The notes beneath the pieces are model-generated. The model saw only the letters and a list, made by a program, of their open reading frames with translations, was not told the DNA's origin and searched no databases. Shown piece after piece: positions 7,049 through 15,900 of a stretch of DNA of 23,934 nt. The stretch comes from a virus. How positions within the stretch are numbered: position 1 is the first letter of the stretch; every line of letters begins with the position of its first letter. The stretch spans positions 1-23,934 of IMG/VR virus record IMGVR_UViG_3300032156_000658, one strand, 5' to 3'. Both the position numbers and the translations under genes were made by a program.

Positions 7049-7608
7049 GTGATGACAGCAACCCCTTCGGCGGGAAGAACCCGCACAGCATGTACACCCC
7101 GATGTCCGAGACCGAGCAGGAGTTCGTGTCCCGGCTGGCCGAAAAGGGGGACCTCCAGGTGAAGATCCATGGGTGGGGCATCGTCCCGAATCCCACGGTC
7201 ACCATTGGAGACCTCCGGGTGGTGATCCCGATGACGTTGCGGTTCGACCGGCCCGAGGTGCCTATCCCGGTCCACCAATTCGACCTGGAACTCCTCACTG
7301 GATCAGGTGTGTCGCTGTTCCGCGAGACCCAGCCCACGGAGTATGGCGGCCAGCCCATCCTGGTGGGCTCGGGGACCGAGATCCAGATGGTATGGGACAT
7401 TGCCGTCAAGGTGATGGACCCGAAGCTGGTGAAGATGTACTTGCCCAGTGCCACGGGGCTCACGTCTCGGCTGATCGACAAGGACACCGGAGACCTGACC
7501 CTCACTGGCAACATGAACCTGGGCACCAACCAGAAACGGCTTCTCCAGTTGATCCGTGTAGGCGAGGCCAGGGTCAAGGCAGGGAAGACGAACAAACCCC
7601 CCCGGTAG
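7045..7608 (+). CDS. Hypothetical protein, 187 aa
   Basis: No family recognised. ATGA overlap with the cold-shock gene. The first ~35 residues are polar (SDDSNPFGGKNPHS) and partly helical. The middle is rich in beta-strand-like segments (LQVKIHGWGIVPNPTVTIGD, LRVVIPMTLRFDRPEVPIPV, QFDLELLTGSGVSLF, EIQMVWDIAVKVM). The end is short, helical and basic (LLQLIRVGEARVKAGKTNKPP). No signal peptide, metal site or catalytic motif is visible. It closes the coupled cluster that starts at the polymerase; a 24-base gap with a CTATACC element precedes the next gene. Confidence 0.75.
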   Translation: MSDDSNPFGGKNPHSMYTPMSETEQEFVSRLAEKGDLQVKIHGWGIVPNPTVTIGDLRVVIPMTLRFDRPEVPIPVHQFDLELLTGSGVSLFRETQPTEYGGQPILVGSGTEIQMVWDIAVKVMDPKLVKMYLPSATGLTSRLIDKDTGDLTLTGNMNLGTNQKRLLQLIRVGEARVKAGKTNKPPR

Positions 7609-7613
7609 CCTAC

Positions 7614-7620
7614 CTATACC
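7614..7620 (+). promoter_or_regulatory. CTATACC element, candidate -10-like site
   Basis: An AT-containing CTATACC lies in the gap 19 bases before the ATG at 7633. Comparable CTATc/n elements occur in other gaps of the window 18-30 bases before starts (12496, 12920, 18123, 18958, 20533). CTATC also occurs inside genes, so the evidence is positional only. Confidence 0.3.
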
Positions 7621-7632
7621 TTGCCTCGGGGT

Positions 7633-10600
7633 ATGAACAGCCTCGTAGGCCGCGTCGCTGCGCGTTTTCTGTCCGCTGTCACTCCCCTTCCTGCTGAGGA
7701 CATCGAACCCCCCTCGCCTGGGGAGCAGATCAAGCACCTGTCTCTCCCGGGGCTGACGCCCTACGAGACGTGGCTTGATCTCAACAAGGTCCTCAAGAAG
7801 CCCCAGTGGCGGACGTTGACCTTCACCATGGAGACCAAGCTCCGCAAGGGGATGGGGCTGGGCCTCACATCACCGGCCTGGCAGTTCTTCCGCCTGGCGG
7901 ACCATGTGCTCCACATGTCCCTTGGGGCCCCCCGCGAGGACCTGTTCCAGCAGTTCAAGATGTCCAGCACCAGGCTGGCTAGAGTAGTGCTGGACAAGTT
8001 CGGGGATGTGGTGGGTGCCGAGGTCGCCGGAGCCATTCACAACTTCGTGGCGGAGAACCGCTCCAACTTGATGCGGATCGTCAACCCCAAGATCAATGGA
8101 GTTCCATTCACTCAGATCGGAATGGGGGTCTCCCAGGTCGTGGAGAAGATTGCCAAGGCGATGGATGTCCAGGCGGGGTCCATGATCAAGCCCATGGGGT
8201 CTGGCAAATGGCCGCAGATCCGGCTGCTGACCCGGAAGGAGAACGAACTCCAGAAGCTCCAGGAGAACAACCCCGAGTTGTATCAGGAGATCAAGCAGCG
8301 GGCCGATGCCCTGACTCCCGATGAGCAACTCGAACAGAGCGGCCTGGTTCGGACGACCGTATCCATCGATGGTGTCCCCGTCCCGGCTGGAGTAGACCCG
8401 GTGACTGGGGAGCGGTTTTTCTTCCCTGTGTCACAGCCTCCTGTGGAGGCGACGGCCCCCACCTACTACGACAGGGCGGCGCTTGAAGCCCAGAACGAAC
8501 TGGGGCGTCTTCGGGATGAAGACGCCAAGTACAAGCAGTTCACCGAGGTGTACCAGGAGAAGAAGCGCCTGAACCTCATCACCCCTGATGATGAGGCAGA
8601 TGCAAGCAACAAGGAACAGGATGCCCAGGCTCGGGAAGACCAGAAGGACATGCTGTCCGAGATGCTGAAGACTCGCCGGTCGGTCAACGTGGTGTCCGAA
8701 GCGGACTACCGCCGGGATCGAGCGAAGTATCTGCGGTCGAAGGGCGTACTGCTGACCGAGTTTGCTCCCATGACCACCTTCAAGAAGAAGGTCGAAGACG
8801 GCAAGGTGGTCACGGACAAGGACGGGCAACCCGTGTGGCAGGCCGAACCTGTCCGCAATCCAAATGCCCTGGTCATCGATGGGGCCCGTAGGATCGACCC
8901 ACTCGACTTCGTGGAGGACTGGGACAAGGAGCCCGCGCCCGAGGCCGAGGTCAAGCCGGAAGGCGAAGCCAAGCCGGAAGGCGATAAGGGCAAGAAGCCC
9001 AAGGGGAAGACCTGGAACGACGTGCTCAAGGACGTGCGGATCTTCCCGGAGATGCGGAGGGATGGAACCCCCAACGAGGTTCAGTACCGTGCCCTGACTG
9101 ACAACAAGGCCGACATCGAGGGCACGCGCGTCTATCCGGTGCGCGAGGATGCCAACGGTGAGCTGGTCATCATCGAGGGTCGGTTCCAGGGGTTCCACCT
9201 GGACGACATGGTGAACGCCGCCGGACGCCTGGTCGAAGGCGCAGCCTACGACCTGAATGATGAGGGCATCCCCGTCGAGTTCGATGCCTTGGATGAGAAG
9301 GGCAACCTGGCGCTCAATGCGGTCAACAAGGAGCCCTATTGCACCCTGGACTCGCAGGGCCGGTTCCTGCTGAAGATCCCGATGGTACGGGGTGGCCGGG
9401 GTGGAGATCCCTTCCGCATGGCCCGCGAGCGGCTGGCGGCGAAGGCATCGAAGCGTCCATTCACCCCGCTCGACAGGGAAGGCAAGCCTCAGATCGATGA
9501 TAAGACGGGCAAACGCAAGAGGAATCCCGGGTGGACGCGCGGGACCATCCTGGAGCTTCCGATGCGCTGGGGGGAGGGCCGCACCCTGTTCACCTTCGAG
9601 GCAAAGGACTTCGCTACGGTTCGCGCCTCCGTGGGCGGATTCTGCATGTCGGCTGCCGCTGCGGAGAAACTCCGAGAGTACAACTCCCAGTTGGCCCGTC
9701 AGGAAGCTGCCCTCAAGAAGGAGAATCTTGACCCCTTCGATCTGTACAAGCTCGGGGGATTCAACACCCAGCTCAAGATCGACCCGAAGACGGGCGAGCC
9801 CACCGATCCCCCGGTGCTGACCAAGGACCTCATGTCGAAGCAGAAGGAAGCCCTGGCGTGGGTCGAAGCGAAGGGCTACAAAGGCCTGGCGGCTCTCGAC
9901 ACGGGTGTGGGCAAAACCCTACTGACCATCGCCACGATCAAGAAGATGATCCGTGACGGGGCGGCCGGGGACCTGAAGTTCCTGTACGTCTGCCCGAGGC
10001 ACCTCCTGAACAACTTCGTCAGCGAGATGAAGGCGTGGCTGACCAAGGAAGCCAACGAAGATATGGCTCCGAGGGTCGTCCAGATGTCCTACGAGGACTT
10101 CGCCTTCGAGGTGATGGGCGGTGAACGCAACACCATGGCACCCAAGGAGGGCAGTGGGGTCAAACGGCGCGTGAAGAATTCCGAGACCGGCTTGATGGAG
10201 TACCATGAGGATGAGACCACACGGAAGCTGGTGAACGTGCGCGAGGCCGTTCCAGAGCTGGACAAGGATGGCAAGACCATCCCCGTACTGGACGCTGGTG
10301 GCAATCCTGTACTGGATGACAAGGGCAGGCCCCGGATCAAGCTCATTCAGCGCACTGACGACAAGGGGAACCCGCTGTTCGACAGCAAGGGGGGCCCCGT
10401 CTACAAGATGCGGAACAAGAAGGAGTCCAAGGGCCGGAACTTGGCCTTTGCGAAGCAGTTCGCTGCCATCTTCTTCGATGAGGCCCACTACCTGACCCAG
10501 GCTGGTGAGAACTCCCAGGTCAGCCAGGCTGCCCAGCTCATCAACCATCCCCGGAAGATCCTCCTGACGGCTTCCCCGATGGACGACGACCCCGACGCCC

Positions 10601-12111
10601 TGTACACAAGCGTTGCCATCACCAACAACCAGATCGTCTCCAGTGGGTGGGATCGGGACCCTGTCACCGGGGAGGCGGTCGAGGTCAAGGGTAAGAAGAT
10701 CTCGCAGGCCAGGAAGGAACTGATGGCGTTCCGTCGTAGGTTCTGCGTCCGGGTGGCCGGACGTACCCTGGGCATCAAGTCCGACAACGAGGCTGATCCG
10801 ACAGCACGACAGGACTTCGACGCATGGGCGAAGGACGGGATGTACTTCGCTGACAAGCGGACCATCGGGGTCGAGGGCACCAGCGAGTACGAGCAGACGT
10901 TGAAGCTGCCAGGGAAGATGGACCCTGAGACCGTGTGCTTGAACATGCACCCGGACATCGAGGAAGCCTACCGGGCGACGGCCATGGAGGTCGCCAACAT
11001 CCTGAAGGCCCTGGTGAAGGTCTTCAAGATGACCCCCGAGGAGTTGCGCCAGACCGGCAGGGGACGGAGCAAGGCGCTGACCGAGGCGGAGAAGGCACTG
11101 ACGACCAACTATGAATCCAAGCTCAAGAAACACATCAAGCTCCTGGAGCAGCTCGTCAACTACCCCGAGGAAGTACGGAACCCGGACGGGACGTACCGCT
11201 TCGAGAAGATCCTCTCGGATGACCCCAGGGACATCCTGAGCCCGAAGATCAAGAAGGCCCTGGAGGTCGTCCGCGACCACATCGGCAAGAAGCGGGTGGT
11301 GCTGTTCACGGACGACCCCAAGATGGCCAAGAAGACCGGCATGGCCCTTGTGAACAACCTGTCCGGCTGCCGTGTGGCGGTGGCCCTGAAGGATCGCATC
11401 ACGGTCTTCGAGGCCCGGCCTGCATTGCCCGCAGGGGAACAGCCGACCGTCAAGACAGGGGCCGAAGATGCCCCTGTGAAACCCACGGCGAAGGTCCACC
11501 GGCCCGAGGTCTACACCAGTAGGGAGTCCTACAAGACCAAGGACGGCGCGGATGTTACGCCGGACAAGTGGGCGTCACACGTACTGGAGGAGATCGTCTC
11601 CAAGGACCCGACGATCCAGGCCCTGGTGCTGACCAAGGATTATGCCCTCGGGCAGAACCTCCAGTCGTTCGGCACAGTGGTGCATCTCGACCGGGACACC
11701 TTCTCCAACGAGATGATGAAGCAGCGGCTCGCCCGCGTGTGGCGTACCAATCAGAAATCCCAGGTGGACGAGTACATGCTCGACGTGACCTACTCGGCTC
11801 CTGGCAAGGACGACTACACCCTGGATCAGGTGCGAAGCATCATCCAGTCCTCACAGGAGAACCTGTTCGAGGACATCGTCATGGACTCGCGCATGGCGGT
11901 CATCGGTGAGGACTGGAAGACGATGAAGGAGACCCAGGCCAGCATGGTGGAGGTGAACCGGCAGATGCTCGAACTGATGTTCGCCCCCTACCCCGAAGCC
12001 CTGGGGGACTACAAGCTCCAGCAGGCGAACCTGGCGCAGAAGATGAAGGGCACCGTGGACAAGGGGAAGCTGCCTCCAGCGGCCCCGCTCCCCACCAGGT
12101 TCGCTCAGTAG
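7633..12111 (+). CDS. Giant SF2 (SNF2-like) ATPase/helicase with long N-terminal extension
   Basis: 1,492 aa. The C-terminal half is a superfamily 2 DNA translocase or helicase core. Motif I is DTGVGKT with K761-T762, motif II is D949-E950-A-H952 (FFDEAH) and motif III is LLTASP at 977-982. Motif VI is Q1364-R1365-L-A-R1368-V-W-R1371. Typical SF2 cores are 400-600 aa. Here ~700 N-terminal residues precede the core and match nothing I know; they include a charged helical section (~aa 280-350) and a KPEGEAKPEG linker near aa 437-446. A ~105-residue insertion with D-x-x-G-x-P units sits between motifs I and II. The protein starts MNSLVGRVAARFLSAV, an RVAARFL-type N-terminus. ATG 7633 was chosen over TTG 7621 because it begins that motif and follows CTATACC at good spacing. 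Function in replication, recombination or as a packaged factor is inferred. Confidence 0.92.
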   Translation: MNSLVGRVAARFLSAVTPLPAEDIEPPSPGEQIKHLSLPGLTPYETWLDLNKVLKKPQWRTLTFTMETKLRKGMGLGLTSPAWQFFRLADHVLHMSLGAPREDLFQQFKMSSTRLARVVLDKFGDVVGAEVAGAIHNFVAENRSNLMRIVNPKINGVPFTQIGMGVSQVVEKIAKAMDVQAGSMIKPMGSGKWPQIRLLTRKENELQKLQENNPELYQEIKQRADALTPDEQLEQSGLVRTTVSIDGVPVPAGVDPVTGERFFFPVSQPPVEATAPTYYDRAALEAQNELGRLRDEDAKYKQFTEVYQEKKRLNLITPDDEADASNKEQDAQAREDQKDMLSEMLKTRRSVNVVSEADYRRDRAKYLRSKGVLLTEFAPMTTFKKKVEDGKVVTDKDGQPVWQAEPVRNPNALVIDGARRIDPLDFVEDWDKEPAPEAEVKPEGEAKPEGDKGKKPKGKTWNDVLKDVRIFPEMRRDGTPNEVQYRALTDNKADIEGTRVYPVREDANGELVIIEGRFQGFHLDDMVNAAGRLVEGAAYDLNDEGIPVEFDALDEKGNLALNAVNKEPYCTLDSQGRFLLKIPMVRGGRGGDPFRMARERLAAKASKRPFTPLDREGKPQIDDKTGKRKRNPGWTRGTILELPMRWGEGRTLFTFEAKDFATVRASVGGFCMSAAAAEKLREYNSQLARQEAALKKENLDPFDLYKLGGFNTQLKIDPKTGEPTDPPVLTKDLMSKQKEALAWVEAKGYKGLAALDTGVGKTLLTIATIKKMIRDGAAGDLKFLYVCPRHLLNNFVSEMKAWLTKEANEDMAPRVVQMSYEDFAFEVMGGERNTMAPKEGSGVKRRVKNSETGLMEYHEDETTRKLVNVREAVPELDKDGKTIPVLDAGGNPVLDDKGRPRIKLIQRTDDKGNPLFDSKGGPVYKMRNKKESKGRNLAFAKQFAAIFFDEAHYLTQAGENSQVSQAAQLINHPRKILLTASPMDDDPDALYTSVAITNNQIVSSGWDRDPVTGEAVEVKGKKISQARKELMAFRRRFCVRVAGRTLGIKSDNEADPTARQDFDAWAKDGMYFADKRTIGVEGTSEYEQTLKLPGKMDPETVCLNMHPDIEEAYRATAMEVANILKALVKVFKMTPEELRQTGRGRSKALTEAEKALTTNYESKLKKHIKLLEQLVNYPEEVRNPDGTYRFEKILSDDPRDILSPKIKKALEVVRDHIGKKRVVLFTDDPKMAKKTGMALVNNLSGCRVAVALKDRITVFEARPALPAGEQPTVKTGAEDAPVKPTAKVHRPEVYTSRESYKTKDGADVTPDKWASHVLEEIVSKDPTIQALVLTKDYALGQNLQSFGTVVHLDRDTFSNEMMKQRLARVWRTNQKSQVDEYMLDVTYSAPGKDDYTLDQVRSIIQSSQENLFEDIVMDSRMAVIGEDWKTMKETQASMVEVNRQMLELMFAPYPEALGDYKLQQANLAQKMKGTVDKGKLPPAAPLPTRFAQ

Positions 12112-12146
12112 GCCCCAGCACAACCACAGGGATGTAAGGTACGAAC

Positions 12147-12494
12147 ATGGCTGACATCAACCTTGACGAGTTCATGGGTGAGGTTCCCGACGAGGAGAAC
12201 CCCGAGGACGCCGATGCCACCAGTGACGACGCCGGGGAAGCCCCCGTCACGATGGATGACTGGCGGAAGTACGTGTCGGGCATCAAGGACGACGAGGAGT
12301 TGTACCAGACCGCCCTGGCTGTCGGGCGCATGAAGTTCAACGACAAGCTCATGGCTGAGGGCTACAGCTCCGAGGACATCGCATCCATCCGTGCGATGAT
12401 CGCCCAGAAGATGGCTGAAGTTGAGCTCGCCCCGCCTGGTCGGACCTCAGGCAACATGATCGACTACCGTCGCCTGGCCCATTTCGACTTCTAG
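12147..12494 (+). CDS. Hypothetical acidic protein, 115 aa
   Basis: No family recognised. ATG 12147 follows a 35-base gap and has AAGG about 10 bases upstream. The N-terminal ~40 residues are strongly acidic and low-complexity (GEVPDEENPEDADATSDDAG), probably disordered. A helical domain follows (MDDWRKYVSGIKDDEELYQTALAVGRMKFNDKLMAEGYSSEDIASIRAMIAQKMAEV), with a short tail ending RRLAHFDF. The acidic stretch could mimic DNA or bind a basic partner, but this is speculation. It lies directly after the giant ATPase and might be its partner. Confidence 0.75.
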   Translation: MADINLDEFMGEVPDEENPEDADATSDDAGEAPVTMDDWRKYVSGIKDDEELYQTALAVGRMKFNDKLMAEGYSSEDIASIRAMIAQKMAEVELAPPGRTSGNMIDYRRLAHFDF

Positions 12495-12495
12495 T

Positions 12496-12500
12496 CTATC
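12496..12500 (+). promoter_or_regulatory. CTATC element before the gene at 12518
   Basis: CTATC in a 23-base gap, 22 bases before the ATG at 12518. Part of the positional series described for 7614-7620. Weak evidence alone. Confidence 0.22.
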
Positions 12501-12517
12501 ATCTCCGGTGGGTAGTC

Positions 12518-12907
12518 ATGCCCGCCAACCTGTTCATCCGCTGCATCCACACTGGGGTCTACACGGACGGTCGCCCCAATGTGGCATCGGTTTTCCTGAC
12601 CGACATTGACACTGGGGCTGAGTTCCAGTGGCGGAAGACCACCCAGTATGTTCCCCCCAGGGGATTCATCGACATCCCTATCTCGGACAAGAACCTGCAC
12701 TCGTTCTACCACGGGGGCATCGCCGGGTTCGTAGCCAAGAACATCCTTCGGGCCTACATCTTCTTCCAGCCCGAGATCTGCAACAACTTCACCCGCCCCC
12801 CGGCTATCATCTATCCAATGGGCAGTTTCATCTGGAATACAGATGACAATGCCTACAATTACTCGGACGGTCAGTTCTGGTACGATGGCATGGGGAACCT
12901 GACCTGA
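12518..12907 (+). CDS. Hypothetical protein, possibly virion-associated, 129 aa
   Basis: No family recognised. ATG 12518 is the first start after the previous stop. The 129-aa product is rich in aromatic residues, Asn, Asp and Gly and looks all-beta (LFIRCIHTGVYTDGRP, VASVFLTDIDTGAEFQW, FIDIPISDKNLHSFYHGG, ILRAYIFFQPEICNN). It ends in an Asn/Tyr/Trp-rich tail (NTDDNAYNYSDGQFWYDG). Such composition is common in phage tail or capsid decoration proteins, which is the basis of the tentative label. No signal peptide or membrane segment is present. A 31-base gap with a CTATCC element separates it from the next gene. Confidence 0.72.
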   Translation: MPANLFIRCIHTGVYTDGRPNVASVFLTDIDTGAEFQWRKTTQYVPPRGFIDIPISDKNLHSFYHGGIAGFVAKNILRAYIFFQPEICNNFTRPPAIIYPMGSFIWNTDDNAYNYSDGQFWYDGMGNLT

Positions 12908-12919
12908 TCCCTAACCGTT

Positions 12920-12924
12920 CTATC
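12920..12924 (+). promoter_or_regulatory. CTATC element before the polyprotein gene
   Basis: CTATC followed by CTCCCC, 19 bases before the GTG at 12939. The spacing matches that before the giant ATPase gene. Candidate promoter; not proven. Confidence 0.28.
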
Positions 12925-12938
12925 CTCCCCTTGTCCGT

Positions 12939-15900
12939 GTGAACAGGTCTGCCTGCATCATTGCTGCGGGTGTGTGGGGCGGTAAGCGGTCCCTGCTGAA
13001 GAACCGCGACCGCAAGTACACCCCGAAAGTCGTGATCGTTCACGAGATCCTCGACGGCACCGAGGTCGCTTATATGTGCGACAAGGTGACGAACTGGTGC
13101 GAGGGGCTGAACGAGTACGGCATCGGAATCGTCAACGCTGCTCTGGCTGTGGGGCTGGACGAGGCAGAGGGTACGGACGAACGCCACGAGACCCACAACA
13201 AGTCCGACGATGGCGCGCGGGTGCTGAAGGCTCTGGCCTGCAAGACTCTGGACGATGCCATCAAAGCCGTCTGCGAGTACAAGGACGGTCTGGAGGGGCA
13301 CACCTTCGTATCCAACCCGAAAAGAGCCGTGTCGATTGAGCTCGTCGGGAAGGATTGTGTGGTCAAGGACCTGGACCCTGACGACATCCATGTTCGGACC
13401 AACCACGGACGAGACACCGGGGGCACAGGGTACACGGACGGTGAAGGCTACCTGGCATCCGCTGCCCGGAAGGAAAAGGCCATCCAGATCCTTCGGCAGA
13501 GCAAGAAGCCCACGGACCTTGGACCGGACCTGATGGCGAATAGGTCCGAGGAGGAACCTCATACGCTCAACGACCCTGTGCGGGACGCCAAGAAGATGAA
13601 GACCACTTCCCAGATGGTGGTGAACATCACCGATCGGGAGCTGGACTTCTTCGTGATCCCCGACAAGATGGAATACAAGGGCGTAGAGAACAAGCTGCCC
13701 AAGGGCTACAAAGCCAAGGTCAAGATCCGGGTGTTCGGCTACCAGGACGACGGCGCGAAACTGTCGGAGCTGGACCAGGCTACAGGGAAACCGAAGGGCC
13801 GGGCCAGGAAAGTGTCAGCGGACCCTCGTTCTCTACTTTTCAAGCCCGATATCACCGCAGACGAATTCCAGGTGCTGTTGCGGTGGTTGCGGGACATGGG
13901 CCAGGCCCGGGACCACATCGGGATCGACTACGACCGCTTTGCGGACTGGCTGAACACGTCATTCGGGTACGAGACCCCCCGGAGCACGTTCACTCCGCAG
14001 CAATACCGCACCTACTACGACTGGTTTCTGCGGAGCCTGGCACCCCCGGCGGTGGTTGCGGCCAGGGCCAATGCAGCGTCAACCGACGTGTGTTCGCCCA
14101 TCCAGGGGCACGTTGTCTACTCGGGCCTGGTGGGTGACGGACAGATTGAACTCAAGGATGGTTCGGCAAACATCCTTGAAGCTCTCCGGCACCGGGAGCC
14201 AGACCTGGCGAGCCACGAGTTCGTCAAGTTCAATCTGGATGTCCACGACTACCATCACATCCATTCCCCGGTGGACGGCAAAGTCAGCGACATCCACTAC
14301 TTCGATGAAGGCACCGACCCGTTCGGCCACAACAACGCCATGGTCATCGAGATCGATACGGCGTTCGGCCGGGTGTTCGTGTGTTGCATCGGGGAACTCA
14401 CCGTGCAGTCCATCCACCACGAGGTTCATCCCGGGGACACCGTGCGGAAGGTGGACAGGCTGGGATGGTTCTGGTGGGGATCGATGATGCTTGTGGTCTT
14501 CCCATCTGGGCTTCGTATCGAGGCCATGCCCGACCAGTCGGTTTTCGTCGGAGATTACATCGCCATGCTGGAACAACGGCGCGTACAGGCCGGGTCACAC
14601 GAGAAGTCCATCGCCCTGATGAAGTTTCTCTCCCGTGTAGCGATTGGGAACGGGGCAGCCCACCACATTTACATCACGGGGGGTGCGGTGCGGGACTTCC
14701 TTCTGGGCATCCCCCCGAAAGATATTGACGTGGTAGTGGACTCGGTATCTCTCGGTAGAGGGCGGGACTCCGAGTGGTTTGCGAAGAAGGTCATCGAGGC
14801 CATCCCGGTCCCGGCAAATCTGACGACCAACCAGTACGGTGTCGCCATTGTCACGGTGAAGGGGGAGTGGCTCCTCGACGGAATCAACATGCAGGGCGAT
14901 GTCATTGAGATCGCCAACGCCCGCAAGGAGTCTTACGAAGGTGTGGGCGGCAAGGGCAAGGGTTACAAGCCGACCGATGTGGTGCCAGCGACCATCGAAG
15001 AGGACATGTTCCGGCGGGAGTTCACCTTCAATGCCCTTCTGTGGCGACTACTGGACCTGACGGAAGGACCGGAGAAGGCTGAAGTCATCGACATCACTGG
15101 GCTTGGGAGGCAGCACCTACAGGAGAAGCTGATATCCACCCCGATGAACCCCGACAAGACCTTCGGGGACGACCCCACCCGGCAGCTCAGGATCATCAAG
15201 TTCCTCCTGCGCTACGACCTGAAGATCGCACCGGAGGTGGTCGCATCGGTCAAGCGCAACGCCCACAAGCTGAAGACCATGCCGTGGGAGGCCGTGGGGA
15301 ACATCCTGGTGGACAACATCCTGGCGTCTCCAAAGGCATCCCAGGGACTGAAGGTGATGAAGTCCCTGGGCATCCTTGATGTCCTTGTCGAGATGATCCA
15401 GGAGAACAAGTCGTTCGAGGCGTTCCTGACCAGGCAACTGGCATCAGGGAACCACTCGGTAGGGCTCCTGCTGGAGCTGGCCGACCTTGGCATCGCAGGG
15501 AGGGTGATCACCTTCCTGTCCCCGGAACAGCGTGGCCGCTTCCGTGATGTCACCACAGGGATGTCTGACCCTGAAGCCAAGAGGTACCTTGAAGCCCTGC
15601 GGAAGCCCCCTGTGGACAGTCTAGCACTGATCCAGGAGTTCAATCTCCAGGGCAGCGAGCGTGGTGTGATGACCCCCATGGCCCGGGACCTGATCCTTGA
15701 AGACCCGGACCTTGCGACCAACAGCGTGAAGCTCAACGACCTCTTGCGGGAGCGGCTTCGCCCGATGGCCAGGACGGCTGACCTGACTCCCCCACGGGGT
15801 GTCAATCGGATCGTGGACCTGATCTGGGATGACCTTTGCGTCAAAGAAGGTCTCAGTTGTTCGGAAAAGGAAGACTCGCCTGCCATGTCCTGTGGAGTCC

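Noticed and set aside
9919-11499. 526-codon open frame antisense to the giant ATPase
   Set aside because: Lies wholly opposite clear SF2 helicase motifs. The composition (Leu/His/Gly/Val-rich) is what the reverse strand of GC-rich coding DNA gives, and no domain is seen.
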